Shown here piece by piece: positions 34,968 to 48,078 of a stretch of 64,000 bases of DNA. This DNA comes from Spinellus fusiger. Lineage: Eukaryota > Mucoromycota > Mucoromycetes > Mucorales > Phycomycetaceae. Below the pieces are notes generated by a model. The model saw only the letters and a list, made by a program, of their open reading frames with translations, did not search any database and was not told where the DNA came from. Where the stretch lies: the NCBI GenBank assembly GCA_025094145.1, contig JALLLS010000096.1:57278-121277 (forward strand). The letters are read 5' to 3'. The stretch's first letter is position 1. Every line of letters begins with the position of its first letter. The position numbers were made by a program, and so were the translations under genes.

Positions 34968-37900
34968 TTTCGAAGTAAAAAGAGTATTAGAGATGAATAA
35001 AACCCTGTAAAGAGTGTGAATGAATTTTCCATTATCTGAAGAGCTGTCGTTTTATACTGTTTTATTTCACATTTGTGTTCAGTTACTAAAAAGATAGACA
35101 TGAGAAATATCATTCGGGTTTCTAACAACTATAAAATATGATTGACTGTGGCTATTTTCGTCACATTATTGAAAATCGAGTGGTAATTGATGCATGTAAT
35201 CCAAATGCAAGTACATGTATCCTTTCATATAATATATATATTTAATAACAGCTTTAGTTTTGTATTTATTTGTCTTCATCTAGATTATATCTTATTATAA
35301 AATACTACACTATTATTCTTTTCCTCTTCTTATAAAGATGTGATAACACTACTCCAATGTAGCATATTCCGAGTAGCTTGATACCATATGCAATCCTAAC
35401 CTGTACTATGGATGATACAAGGCAATCCATGTCAAGTTGAGAAAACATAGCATAAACTATTCTAAAAGCTTAATTTGTGTAGAACCTTCTACCTAAAATA
35501 GCTTAAGCTAATTAATCTATTAAACAATCAAGGTTTGAATTAATAAAACACAACAGTTGTGTCATTTTGACACTATATAGAGTCGGTGCTGTCTATCCCT
35601 AATTGTTGAAGAATATAGTAATTTGGCTAAAATACAGGTCACTGTTTAGTTCATAGAACAGTAGAAACATCCTTGCAGATTTTAGGCTATATTAGAAGAC
35701 GTCATTTCATACAATATTGCGTGAATCTTTCTTAATCTATTATGCCAATCCATATACAAAAAAAGTGTTATACTTTGCTTCTGAATGCTCTTAATGACCT
35801 AGTTGACAAAAAATGAATAGAAAATAGGCTGAAAATATCATTTTTCTTAACTTATTGTGGTGATTGTATTTTAGTACATATAATAAAATTATTTTTCTGT
35901 AATGCTTGGCAGTATACCATTTTACAGATGTTGAACCTTAGAGTACACAGCTGTGGTAAATATTAGATTTACCAAGATAGTATATAATAATATTTCAATT
36001 TGAAGAAAGAAGCTTCTGTCAATGTTTTTCTTATCATCTATTTCTAATAAAAATGATTGAATATCTTGAAATACAAAAGAATTCATATCTTATTGAATAC
36101 ATTATCAACAATATATAAAACAATAGATTAGTGCTTATCATTATACACCAAAGTAAAATAAGTTAATTGGTGTACGGTACTACTAAAAGATATGGACAGG
36201 ATTTACAATCACTCAATCATTTTTTTAGTGACAAAAGTCTACTCATATAAACATAAAGGTGACTATTTGAAGGCATATATCGCTTCTATTCATTCAATAG
36301 CTCACGCACGAACAAGAAAATTAAGGTGCCTATTCTCATCTGAATGTAGATCTCTAATATTATATCCTCGTGTTACCTACTCACACTAAGCACAAAATGA
36401 ATATTTTTTATCATGTGACAAACCAGGATCCTGGAGACTATTTAATTCTCGAGGAACTATAAATGGAAATATATTACATAAACTCGTTCACGTTGCCATC
36501 TTATCCTATTTCTATATTAAGTATGTTTTACAGATATGATGAGTTACTGAATTCTAAATATAAGATAAAATAGGACAACTAATAAAATACTCAGTCAATA
36601 GTATTGAATTTCCTTTTCAGTCAGGGCATAGATGAAATAAGCAAAAGAAAATAAAATAGCTATCAGTCATTGGAGTGCATTGTAACTTAAAGCCTGCAAC
36701 ATATAGAAAATTAAAACTCCTATTAACATAAGTTATCAATAAGTGGCTAAAGTAGATTTAATAAGGGTGCTTAACAAAATTGCATCAGATCTCAAGGGAG
36801 TTACATTAACAAAGTTGCTAAATTTACATTTGCTTATACCTGCAGAAAACAATAAAAATAGAGGAAATACAGTATACCCTATCTTAGCTCTGAACTTTAT
36901 GATGATATTTGTTCACTACTATTTCTTGTGAATACAATACCCGATGTAGATGTTTTCTCCGAACTGGAGAAAAAAAAAGTATAGTAATAATATTAAATAC
37001 TTGCATTAATAAAAAAAAAAGAAACAGTTCTATAGAATCGCTTAGAAAATGGGAATATCAAAAACAAAACAAAAGAGCCGTGCCAGTATTTTTCAGTACG
37101 GATATCTTTTATATATATGCATAGCTGTCAAAGAATATACAAAGGTAGTTCTGTTCTACTAGAATAAATATAAAGCTTGTCAATCAGTAAAATGAATGGT
37201 ATTAGGCCACTATATTACTATTATGCCTTCTTTTTTTTTTGCATGTATCTTGTGTTAATTAATTATAGAAAACGGGTCAGTACAAGCTATCCGTACTACT
37301 TTCTGTATAAGTTTATCTGTAGTTTACAATCCTATGTATGTGGAGACTTTTACACTAAATGACCAATAGGCTACAAGAATGACCAAATGCATAATCAGAG
37401 TATAACAACTTGTACAGTGATTATGCTGAAGATAACGAATCATGCACCTAATTAAATCATTTGGACAGATAGTAAAAAAAGGGTATTATCAATTGCCATT
37501 TATGCAATTAATACAGTCACTTGACCAATGATAAACAAAAATGACGATAAAGGGTGTAGAATCTATACAACGCAGAGAATTTTACTTCACGGTAAAATAG
37601 AAAATTCAGTCGCACGTTGAACATTGTGATCACCCACAGGTATTAAATAAAGTAAAATAGAACACATATCGATAACAGGCTTTATTATAAAGTATACATG
37701 TAGATGTATAGTATCAACAGAGAATGATATTTAATATTATAGAAATAGCTTATGAGTGATCAGAAAAATCATGGACATAGGTGAATAAGCATATAGAGAA
37801 CATCTTTTAAAATAAACAAGTGACATTAAAGAAATACAGAAGACTATAGAAATCATCACCTCTCTTTTGTGTAAAGAAATCTAAATCATTACACTCAGGG

Positions 37901-39842
37901 TTTCGGACAATTCTGTGGACAAGTGTAGAAATGATACAAGTACAGGGTTTAATATTATATCCATTCTGGGATGATAGTGTTTTTTCTCCGCTTACTTTCA
38001 AGCACAGACTAATGATTTATAACGTTTATAGACTGAGGCTCCGCCCGATACAAACTGATCAGACAGACAGGCTGAGAAATTGTATTGCTTAATATGTAAC
38101 TGTGAATTTTATAATATGTTTATCCAATGTCGTATTTTGTAAGATGAGATCTCATCATTCTTTTTTTTCTTTTTTTTTTTTAAAAAATGAAAATGAAAAT
38201 GAAGTGATAATAATATGCAAGCTCAATTTGCTGAACGTGTTGTTGACCCTTTTTTTTCCCTCCTAAAAAAGGATATTTATTTTTTTGTCTTATTCAACAA
38301 GATTGGAGCACTCCCAGAATAATGCTATAGAGACTAGACTGCAAAACATATTTTCTTTAAATACAATCAAGGAATTGGGTGAGATCATTATCTTTATAAA
38401 GGCTTATTAAAAGTACTATATCATGGATTTCTTCAAACTGAAATTACTAATTTAATAGTGAAGAAAAGCTCATTACTAACAGTAGCTTATGGATTACATA
38501 GCAATGTAGTGGGTATATTTCTTTTTAACCGCCATACATGCACAGAAATAGACCCCGACTGATATAATGGGGGATGGCTTGGTATATTTCATCACTACCA
38601 GTTTCTTGTAAAGATAACCAAACAGTAGCCAATCGGGATTATTTCCTGAAGTCAATATTTGCTGATTGCGACTCTTTCATGCCCCTGTATCTCCAGAGAA
38701 TTATGCATCCTGTATACTATTTTCTAAACATCTGTCATTCACACTGTGTGCCTTTATTTGATAATGCTTGAGACTTATCTCTAAGGAATTCATGAGACTG
38801 TAGTCATAATAAAGAACAGTGTGTAAATTAAAAAAGAGAAGACAGAAATTTAATACACTAAGAGTTTCAACACAGTGACTTGATATATTTATAACTTTAT
38901 GGATTCTATAATTAAATACGTCGTGCTTTTAGTATAATAAAAAAAAGGGATGGTTTGTATCAACCAGTAGACTTTATCATAAATCTCTTTATAATTTACA
39001 TATCTAGATCAATACATACCTATTTGCTATTCGAACAGTCGTAGGAGGTTGAATGTGTACATCACCTATGCTCTTCTAGTATAGTGTCAATATTAATAAT
39101 AAATATACAAACAACATCGATGTGTTTTATTTTCTAATATAAAGCCTACACACAGCAAAACATCTATTGAATATTTCTTTTATTAGTAGTGGTAATGTTT
39201 TATTAAAAATAAAATAGTAAATGTAAAGAGATGGTTAATTCTATGAGACTTTATGATTTAATATTATTTATATGATGAATTAAGGCTATAGGGCTATTAG
39301 AATGAGTGTTTAGATACAGTTTTATAATTTGGTGTTGAAGTAAAATGACTCACTGACTACACTAGTGTTGCTCAAAAGATTGATTGCCTTCTTTTTTTTA
39401 AAAAAAATAAAAACAAAAATAATGTACACTCTATAGGAAGGGCTGTCACTACTGAAAGTCTTATTGACAAAATGATTTAGACTAATACTAAATAAATCTA
39501 ATAATGAATCTAGTATATACACTGTTTTCACAAATTTATCGTTTACTGTTATTTATTTTATAGATCTATAAAAATAAAAATAAAAACTGCTCACACTCTG
39601 AAAATTGTATACATCCTAGTAGCAGCAAGAATAAACAGTTCCAAGATATAAAAAATATATATCATAGATTACTTCATGTAATATTATTACGTTAATAAGT
39701 ATCATTATAAAGGCTTAGAAATTATTTTTATTTCAGCTAATGGTATATTTATAATAAAAAAGAATATCAAGGACAATTTCAATCAATGTATAAAGTCTAA
39801 ATGATATCTTGAAGGATATTCAATATTTCACAGAAACTTGAA
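34968..39842. other. AT-rich gene-poor spacer between the two proteases
   Basis: About 4.9 kb with only short frames (60-71 codons) lacking motifs. Homopolymer tracts occur at 38161-38190 and 37232-37241. I see no gene, RNA or element I can name. Confidence 0.55.
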
Positions 39843-41076
39843 TTATTTGGAGGCGGCAATTTGGACATTAGGAACTTTCTGGTTAAAGATAACGTAGTTG
39901 TTCTTAAGGAAAACATCACCGAGAATAGCAAAGGGAATGTCAGAGTAACCAAAACCAGCAACGCATCTAGAACCGTCACGTTCTTGGATAAGGTCTTCTA
40001 CAGGAACGAAGAACTTGGCACCACCAATGGTGAAGCTGAGGGGGCTATAATTGGAGGTATCACAGTCAATGGTGTAAGAGCCATCGCCGTTGTCCTGAGC
40101 ATTGTAGTTTTTGGCAACAGCAGCAGCCATGTCGTTGGTCAAGAGCAAGAGAGTGGTGCCGGTATCAAGAATAGCATCAGTAGGACCAAAGGATTGGACA
40201 GAGTTGCTCACACCACCCTTGACATTGCTCACTTTGATTTTCCAGAAACCATCGCCATTGTCAATAGGGACTGTGGTCAAGGGACCAGCAATGTGGGCAA
40301 GGTTGTAACCACCAAAGTAGTATTCACCTCCTCCACCACGGGACTGTTTGCCAAGGTAGACACCAAAGACAGGGTTGCTGACAGTACCTTGGGCAATCAT
40401 GTTGTCCACGGGGGTCTTGACACCCTTGGCAGTGATGATGCTGTCAAAGGCAAGACCCAAAAGACCATCAACAGCGTCGGTTGTAAAGGTGCTAGATTCC
40501 ACCTTGGCGAGTTCAACACCTTGGTTGTAGATCTTGATACCACCGAGTGTAATAGTGTCGTGACCAACCACACCACTAGCAGAAGAGTGGTCACCGTAAG
40601 TGATGCCCCATGTTCCAGTACCAGACTTGTAAGTGCTGGACTTGGAAGGGTTGAATTTGTTGTGAGAGTTACCACAAGAGTTGCAGAGAGTAGAGGCTGT
40701 AGATCAGAATAGATAAGTATTATTGAACTATGTTTTTTCTATATCACTAGCATAGATATTTACCAAACCAGAGATCAGCGGAACCGGTGTCAAAGTTCAA
40801 CTTGAGGTTCTGGGGAGGAGTGCCGACCTGGACAGTTCCGTAGTACTCAACATCGTTGCTGAAGTCAATCACGGGAAGAGCACCGAAAGAGCTAAGGCCA
40901 TCAGATGTCAAGAACTTGTGGTATTTGGCACGAGCGTTGTTGATGGAACGAGTGACATTGGGCTGGAAGTTGGGGTTAATTTGCAAGGGGATGATAGGTT
41001 TAGAAACGACAGGAGCAGCTTCAGCAGAGAAGGCACAGACAGCCAAGAGAGCGGCAATGCTTGCAGTCAACTTCAT
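39843..41076 (-). CDS. Secreted pepsin-like aspartic protease (A1 family), two exons
   Basis: Exons 41076..40764 and 40696..39843 give 388 aa. A signal peptide (MKLTASIAALLAVCAFSAEA) and propeptide lead to SNDVEYYGTVQVGTPPQN. The catalytic aspartates lie in FDTGSADLW (Asp96) and AILDTGTTLLL (Asp282), with TWGITYGD, GLLGLAF and GGGEYYFGGYN between. It is a close paralog of the gene 5 kb away on the same strand. The first intron (67 nt, GTAAAT donor) is at the same codon. The second intron of the paralog is missing here, so the DNGDGFWKI region is continuous. GC content is higher than in the paralog. No damage is seen. Confidence 0.94.
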
Positions 41077-42177
41077 TGTATAAGTGTATATGAGAGGGAT
41101 GTAGAAAGATACTTTTTAAAAAAAAACTTGTTGATAAACAGAGTTTATATATGTTTTTTTTATTACTCTTTTTTTTTAATTTAAAAAAAAATACACCTCT
41201 TGCTGTGTAGCTCTTCTTGAGCGGATCTGTCGTTGATGAGATGAATAGATTTCTTTCTCTTCTTTTTTGGTAAGACTTTTATCGGTATCAGTCATGCGAA
41301 TAATTTAACAAGCTACTTCCATAGATAGAAGAAACCTGATCTATAGTTGAACAAACAATTCTTATTAAGAATATCACTTGAATCGGAGAGTTCAAAAAGA
41401 GCGAGCTATGTATTTCAATCTTTGCCCAAAAACAGAGATTGTAGATATTCACAGACCGTCGAGTGGACAGCAAATTCTTGTTAGAGAGATTAGGCTCACA
41501 TATCCGATAAATATTTTAAGCAATAGTTTATTCAGATCAGCATGTTGTACATTACACAAAATAGCACATGTTGTCATTGGCTAAACACCTACTCAGGCAC
41601 TAGCGTAGTTTTTTTTATTTTTATTATTATTTTTATTATTGACTTTCTATAATTGAGAGATTTAAATTTCAAGAATAAATAAATTCTGTCAATACTATGA
41701 GTAAGCAGCAATAGGTCATGTGAGGTGTTTTAACACAATGCTTACCCTTTCTTAATTTTTGGATCTGCGACAAGTAACCTCTGACAAGAAAGTTGGCTTT
41801 ATTTTATTTATCATCTGTTACTCTCTTGAAAAAAAGATCTTTAGAATAGCTTTTTATAGAACAAAAGTCCTAATCAAGACATATCTCTCTTCCTTGGATT
41901 CTTTTTTCTTCTCTGTATAGGCAATGTCTATCATGGTAACTAAGGAATTGCTTATCAAATGAATAGAATAATTGGAAGTTTGTTGAGATATATCAACTGC
42001 TGGAGCAGCAGCTTAATAAATACAGGCTCCACGATCAAATGTCTCAATGGAGATCTTTAAATATATAGTTTTCAAAGGTATAAGCCTAGAGGCTGTAAAG
42101 ATTATCTGATGCATTATTAGTCATTTATTGCGACTAGTGTTGTAATAAATAGAAACAACTGCTGCAAAGGATATATA
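41077..42177. other. AT-rich intergenic region
   Basis: Contains poly-A/T tracts upstream of the protease start (41116-41190). No gene is recognised. Confidence 0.55.
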
Positions 42178-43548
42178 CAGTTCCATGTAATAAGTGACTA
42201 GACAAAAGATAGATTTCTATTCTTTATTCTTCAAAAATAAAATAGTCTTTTTCTTTTCTTTTATAGCTTATTCAAACAATGACTTCAAACAATAGAAACC
42301 TGCCAACTCTTAGCCAAGAACATAAAGATAGTCTCATCAAAAGAAGAGAGTATGATATGTTTATTAGAGGTCATATCATAGGACAATGGAAAATGTATGC
42401 TACTTATTAAGAGATTTCTGACGATCTTGACATCCCAAAGAGCACAGTGGGCAAGATCGTTCTATTATATTTATATATTTAAATTTAAAAAGCACAATTC
42501 AACTCAAAATATGTACAGGAAGACCTGAAAAGGTTTCATCTACTTCAAAACTGGCTATCGTTTTGTCTATTCGCAGAAACCCTATACAAACAATTGCATA
42601 TCATTTGAAAAATATGAATGATGCAGACGTGGATATTTGCCGTAGTACATTTCTAAAATACATGAATGAACTTAGGTTTTTTTTTCATGCTCACCATCAA
42701 GACAACCTATTATGACATTTACTCACAAGCAAAGACGATTGGGATGGTGTAAAAACATAGTTGATTGACCAGTGGAGAGGTGGAGTAACGTCGTTTGGTC
42801 TGACAAACCTTGTTTTACAGTTGTGGGCAATGATAAAGAGATCAGGGTGATCAGGAAGAAAGATAAAAGGTATGAAGAGCGTCATACACAATAAATATAC
42901 AAGTATGGCAAGGGTTCAGTCATAGTTTGGGGTTACTTTTGGTGTGAAGGTGTAGGACCTCTTGTACTCTTAGAGGGATCAGTTAACCAAGACAAGTATA
43001 TTAATGTACTTTCCAAACATTTTCTTCCCTGGTTCCATAAATCACAAGAAGACCTCGAGGAGATCGTGCCTTTACAAGAATACAGTGCTCCTTGCCACAC
43101 AGGAGCCTGTAGTAGATGGTACAAACAAGAGAGATATATTATTGAAGATTTTGATGTTTGGTCTGTATAAAGTCCAGATCTTAACCCAATTGAGCATGTC
43201 TTGGCTTATCTTGAAAATATTGAGCCACGTCGAACAAGTATAACTAATGCAAAACAGCTTGAACGATGATTTCGTAGTGAATGGGAGAAGCACCTAAATG
43301 AATTTCTGGAAAATTTAGTCGATAGTATGCCAAGGAGGTGCTCCGCTGTGATGAAGAATGAAGGTTTTGCTACAAAGTACTAAGTAGTACCTTTATTATG
43401 AGGATGTAGACAATCATTTAAAGAACAACTACTTCAGATTTTGTATTATTCCATGAACCTTTTATTATGAACATCTTAGACTGATAGATATGCCTTTAAT
43501 TTTCAAAAAAAAAAAAAGAATTGTCTAGTCACTTATTACATGGAACTG
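42178..43548 (+). mobile_element. Tc1/mariner element with perfect 27-bp inverted repeats, dead transposase
   Basis: The ends are exact inverted copies: 42178-42204 (starting CAGTTCCATGTAATAAGTG) and 43522-43548, each flanked by TA, the target duplicated by this superfamily. The plus-strand transposase begins near 42281 (NNRNLPTLSQEHKDSLIKRR). It is broken by a stop at about 42408 and by several later stops and frameshifts. It keeps GPLVLLEGSVNQDKYINVL, SAPCHTG, SPDLNPIEHVLAYL and ends EGFATKY. Intact ends with a ruined gene suggest it could only move with help from another copy. Confidence 0.93.
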
Positions 43549-44260
43549 TACTATCATTGGAATTAACACTATTTCGGGAATTAACACTTGGTAGCTACAC
43601 AACTAAGAAGATACCAACGAATAGCAAGGAATAATAATAGTTCATAGCATTCAACAGTATCTCTAAAGCTAATACTATAAATATATATTAAAAAAAACCG
43701 CAAGGTAATAGACAGAGGCTGAATGATATGTTTTATTGGTCTGTATAATTTTGGCATAACCCCAAAGACGACACGACATAATGAGGATTGATTCGAATGC
43801 TATAGATTAGGTGCTTATTCGATAGACTTTTATGTGTACCTACAAACTGCACAGATAGAGCTATGTATCCTATCTATTATTCTGAGCATACATTATTTCC
43901 AAAATATATAATACATTTAGAACATAAATAGTCTATAGAACAAACCAGCATCTTAATGGATAAATAGAATATTGTGATACGCTAATATTACTTATAAAGT
44001 GCAATATATAGGTACATGTCATTACAAGAGATATGTTTTATCCCAAAAGATAAAGGACACTTCTTTGGTGGTTGTGGAGTCAACGAATAATGATCATCTC
44101 ACTCACTTACTTAACAAACTACCCTTATAATCTTAATGACAGTCCGCTCTTATGCTTTTATAAAGACACTTAATATTAATTAAAAAAAATAATTGAGTAA
44201 CTTTAATAGATGTGAGTGATAAATAAATGCAGGCGAAATAAAGCAATGGTGACCAGAAAT
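43549..44260. other. AT-rich intergenic region
   Basis: No frames or repeats of note. It includes the likely 3' flank of the REI1 gene. Confidence 0.5.
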
Positions 44261-45915
44261 CTAAATAATTTGTACTTTGAAGTATTTTTGTAGTTTGTTG
44301 GCTTGTATACCAACTCTTGTTTCGTATTGATAATGAACACGGCGATCCTTGAAGGCCTCTGTAGGTCGGGATGCATTGTTTCTACCATCTGTGATAAGCA
44401 TTTGTCCTGCTCTTGATGATGAACGCAGGGATTCGAATTTGTCATTGCCGATGTATTGTCCAATCAACTGATTGATAAGGACAGAATCGCGTGTCTAATA
44501 GAAGAATCAAAGAGTGAATCGTCTTACTCTCAAAATACATATAGCATGATACAATGTACGATGTTATAGCCATAGATATTCTTCTTTATAAACCCGTAAA
44601 AAGAAAGAAAAACCTCCCAGGCATAAGACAACACTACACTGTCTTTTTTCTTTCTTACCTCCTCAGGCTTCAATTTCTGATCATAGTATCTCTTTAAGCT
44701 TCTGTGGCCAACAATAGCACCACTGGGCAGAACCAGAGACATTTCATCATCTGCCAACCGTAGATTGTTGGTGAGTGTACCAAGTTCAGCATCGATATCC
44801 ACTTCTTCTCCCTCTTCTGGTTGAGGATAAGAAGAAGAAAAGTCATAGAACTCGACAATATCTGCAGCATCATCGTCAGACTCATAGGCAATCTTCCAAT
44901 GAGCCTTGTCACTCTACAATTGTGGGATGATTAGGTACAAGCTACTTTTTCTTATTCTTCTTTTTCTTTTTTTTCTTCTCCAATGTCCTTACCATGTGTC
45001 CTCTTACTGCCTCTAATGAACGGTAACTGCGACCCTTTCCATTACAGAAGATGCACACATTACCAACACTAATCTTCTCACCCAAGTATTGAATAAGGCC
45101 CTTCAAATCCACCAAGTAATCAATGTCAGGTATAAAGAAACTGTGGGCATGTGTCATATGTGTCAGGTTTTCTTCAAAGGATTCTGCCTTGTGGGTACAG
45201 AAAAGACAGTCTGTTTCTTCCAAACGAGGAGCAGCCTTGATCTTTTCGTCAATCTTTGCGAGCATTTCTTCTTCGGTTGTTTCTTCTGTCACTGTCATGC
45301 TGATATGTTGGGCAGTCGACTGTCTGGGTTCTACCTCTGTAGGAACATCACTAGTAGAAGCAGGTGTTGTTGCTTCACCTTGTGTCTGTTGAGTATTATC
45401 CACAGATGCTTCTTCAGTGACTTCTGTAGCCACAGACTCCTTCTGCTTTCTAGGTTGTAGCAATAATTTAGCCGCCAGATCCTTATGCTTTTTTGACTGG
45501 ATGTGGTTATTGAATGAGTTCTGAGTACCAAAGGGTTTTCTATACACACATTGCTTGTTAATGCATGCTGCACATCAATGACATTTGTACCTGCAGGTAT
45601 CGCAATAGCCCTTGAATTCAACGGTGTTTTCTTTCTTTTCCTGTGCTGTCTTTTGTGCTATTAATGTAGTGTCAGTGAGACTGTATCTCTCTCTTTTACA
45701 CTATAAAAGAAGAAGGGTGTTTTCTTACCTTGGAACTTTGTTTTGAAGACGTCGCTGGCTACAGGAGGGAGTTCTGCTACTTTTCTCTTCAAGTTGTATC
45801 GGTGCCATTCTGACTGATAATGTGTGCGCTGTCCTTGTGTGGTTTCAAAGGCCACTTGACAGGCCATACAAGAATAAACACCCGAGGTTGGTTTCAAGAT
45901 CTCCTGGTCTGCCAT
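44261..45915 (-). CDS. REI1: REI1/ZNF622-like 60S ribosome maturation factor
   Basis: Five exons: 45915..45729, 45657..45591, 45539..44993, 44913..44659, 44494..44261, giving 429 aa. The first zinc finger is YSCMACQVAFETTQGQRTHY. The second is assembled over intron 2 (YCDTCRKPFGTQNSFNNH), followed by IQSKKH. A Glu/Thr-rich linker leads to two more finger-like pairs (DCLFCTHK...H and CIFCNGKGRSYRSLEAVRGH). SDKAHWKIAYESDDD and an acidic patch come next, then LRLADDEMSLVLPSGAIVGH and a C-terminal NKLQKYFK. Rei1 acts in the cytoplasm on pre-60S particles, inserting into the exit tunnel and recycling Arx1. Introns are 71, 51, 79 and 164 nt, all in phase. Confidence 0.94.
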
Positions 45916-46406
45916 GAGGTGTAATGAGGTAGGAATGAGGTTGTATTCGAGGTAAAAAAAAATTTCGTCTTTTGGAAATGGTAGCAGTCACCTTTTATTT
46001 CTACTTTATTTCTACCTTTCACTTTTCTATCCTTTTTATTTTATTTTATTTTATTATTTGAGTTTGCTGTATTTGTACTGACACGGCTTTTTTTTCTTTT
46101 CTTCTTTCTATATGCATTCTTTATGCTGTAGAATGTAGTGGTGGCCTAATTCTTCAGTGAAATACCATATTCTCCTCCCAGTGAACACGCTACTCAATTC
46201 ACAGCAGTAGAAACACACACACACACAGAGAGAGAGAAAGAAAGAAAGAGTAGCCTTTATTTTTTATCAGCATGAACAGAGGACATTTGTCATTTGCTTC
46301 TATTGAAAAGCATCCTGTCTCTTTCTCAATAGCGAGTGATAATAAAACACCGCCACAATGCTAGTCACATAGTAGAGTGTTGATTCCATCTTTCTTCCTG
46401 TTCACT
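45916..46406. other. Intergenic, possible divergent promoter
   Basis: Pyrimidine-rich with TTTTATTTTATT repeats (46036-46060) and a CA/GA microsatellite (46213-46246). No gene is seen. Confidence 0.5.
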
Positions 46407-46690
46407 ATGTCTGCAGGACCCGTCAAGTACCAATATCTCATTTCAAGGTGGACAGTGCTTTCTTATTCTCTTGTTGCTGTTACAGCCACCCGCTAACAAG
46501 CACTGTTGGGATATGTCTCATACTAATAGAACGGGTGACCTTGTATTCTCGTTCACAGTCGGAACACTCGCCTATTTTGTGAATGAAAAAGAGAATCCTC
46601 GTGCCCACAACGGCAATACACTAGTGGAACTTGTGCAGAGGAAGAGACTGCGTACCATTGCTCAGCGTGATAAAAGTGAAACTCCTTAAT
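46407..46690 (+). pseudogene. Possible Mpv17/PMP22-like remnant
   Basis: A first exon 46407..46447 (MSAGPVKYQYLIS) and an intron 46448-46485 join to SHPLTSTVGICLIL. After a one-base shift the frame gives RTGDLVFSFTV and NEKENPRAHN. Mpv17-family proteins start in this way (a Y-x-x-L, HPLT, then TGD and EK order). The frame change and the lack of the WxxWPxxQ-type C-terminal blocks downstream suggest a broken gene. The match is weak. Confidence 0.25.
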
Positions 46691-47276
46691 AAACATATCC
46701 ACCCTCTCGAAGTGTTCTACTTATTGAATAGCTATGGGTGGCATAGGAAAGAATACACAAGGAAGGCTACCAAGGGAGTACAATCTCCTTTGTTTCTATA
46801 CCTCGTATTTATCGCGTCCACTGTGGCCTTTGTATTCTTTATGCACTCTTTTGTCTTGTTTCTATGCTTTGTACTCTTTACTCTATTGGTGTCTTGGTGG
46901 AGTCCAATGTTTATTCTACTCTCATGTCTATGCACACACTCAGTGCCGATATCTTTGTTCTTAACCAACAAACAAGCCTACAGTGAGCTATTCTCTTTGA
47001 CCCAGAGAGAACAGCCAAGCGTATCTCAAGCCGCCTTTTTCTCCATCTACAGTTACAAGAGCAGAAAAGGACAGAAGTACACACAAGGTGGCTCTCTTCT
47101 TGGCTGTATGAGCCACCCAATAAGCTGCGTATGACTTTTTGATGAAAGAGCCCATGAGGCTGTTACTGCTGTACTGCAAGGGGATAGGGGGGGCGGCCCT
47201 TATTTATAGTAATTCAGTGGTAATTCAGTAATAACCCAATAGCAACCCAATAGCAATCCTCTTATACATCCACTGT
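46691..47276. other. Unassigned stretch with open frames
   Basis: A 167-codon frame (46631-47134) contains a hydrophobic segment (FVLFLCFVLFTLLVSWW) but resembles no family I know. Near 47215 there are short direct repeats TAGCAACCCAA / TAATTCAGTAA. Confidence 0.35.
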
Positions 47277-47973
47277 ATGATTTCACGCTCTGCATTTAAT
47301 GAAGCTGCCCTTGCTCTTGGAGAATTACAACAAGAGAGATGGACAGTTGTGTCTCATCCACAGGCAGGTTGCCTTGCACTTGACTGCACTTACACATGCA
47401 TGTAGGTCTATTTGACAAGAGATACCCACAGACTGCAGCAAGTAGAGTGCAATAAGACGTCTCTTGGCATGACACATACAGAAGACATAGACACCCTACA
47501 AATAACACCACAGGAAGAACTGGATGTGGCATGCTCACTGCATACTCCCACCCACACCCTCATGACCATAAGACACCATATCATATACTCTCCTATTTAC
47601 AAATTACCCGTGCTGTATGTTATGGCCTACCACCAAGGCAAGTCACATTGCACTTTTCCACATCTGCTCACGCTCTTTTATTACTGTGTTTCCAGAGGGT
47701 ACTCCCTTGAGTCTGGAAGAAATGTACGAGGCCATCATCCCAGAGCACTACCACCACAGCCTAAAGATAGCCAGCACAAGCAGCCAAGGATCTCTTACAC
47801 AGGCAGATCATCCCTTTTTAAACATTCCCGCCTACTACCTCCATCCCTGCGATACAGCCAATCTATTAGAGACAGTGGGTATTTCCCAGTCACCCACTCT
47901 AGTCTATCTTCAGAGTTGGCTGTCGCTGTTGGGACCAGTGGTTGGCTGTGATGCACTAGAATTCATCACATGA
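47277..47973 (+). CDS. ATG10: ATG10-like E2 enzyme of autophagy
   Basis: Three exons: 47277..47363, 47406..47637, 47696..47973, giving 198 aa. The start MISRSAFNEAALALGELQ and W-T-V match Atg10 N-termini. The core has RHHIIYSPIYKLPVLYVMA, then EGTPLSLEEM, QADHPFLNIPAYYLHPCDT with the catalytic cysteine at about residue 158, and LQSWLSLLGPVVG. Atg10 takes activated Atg12 from Atg7 and attaches it to Atg5. Both introns appear to be GC-AG: intron 2 has a perfect GCAAGT donor after CACCAAG, and intron 1 uses GCAGGT. A GT donor four bases further on is possible for intron 1 but breaks frame. Introns are 42 and 58 nt. Confidence 0.9.
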
Positions 47974-48078
47974 ACTCTCTCAAAATATACAGAAAAATAA
48001 GCATTCGTTTTCCATTGTTTGTTTGTTTGTTTTATTATTAATATTAATATTATTATTATTATTTGTTTCTCTCTGTAG

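Noticed and set aside
36192..37362. Small frames in the AT-rich spacer
   Set aside because: Random-like composition, no motifs, no splice partners.
39861..40712. 283-codon plus-strand frame
   Set aside because: Antisense to the aspartic protease exon; no motif of its own.
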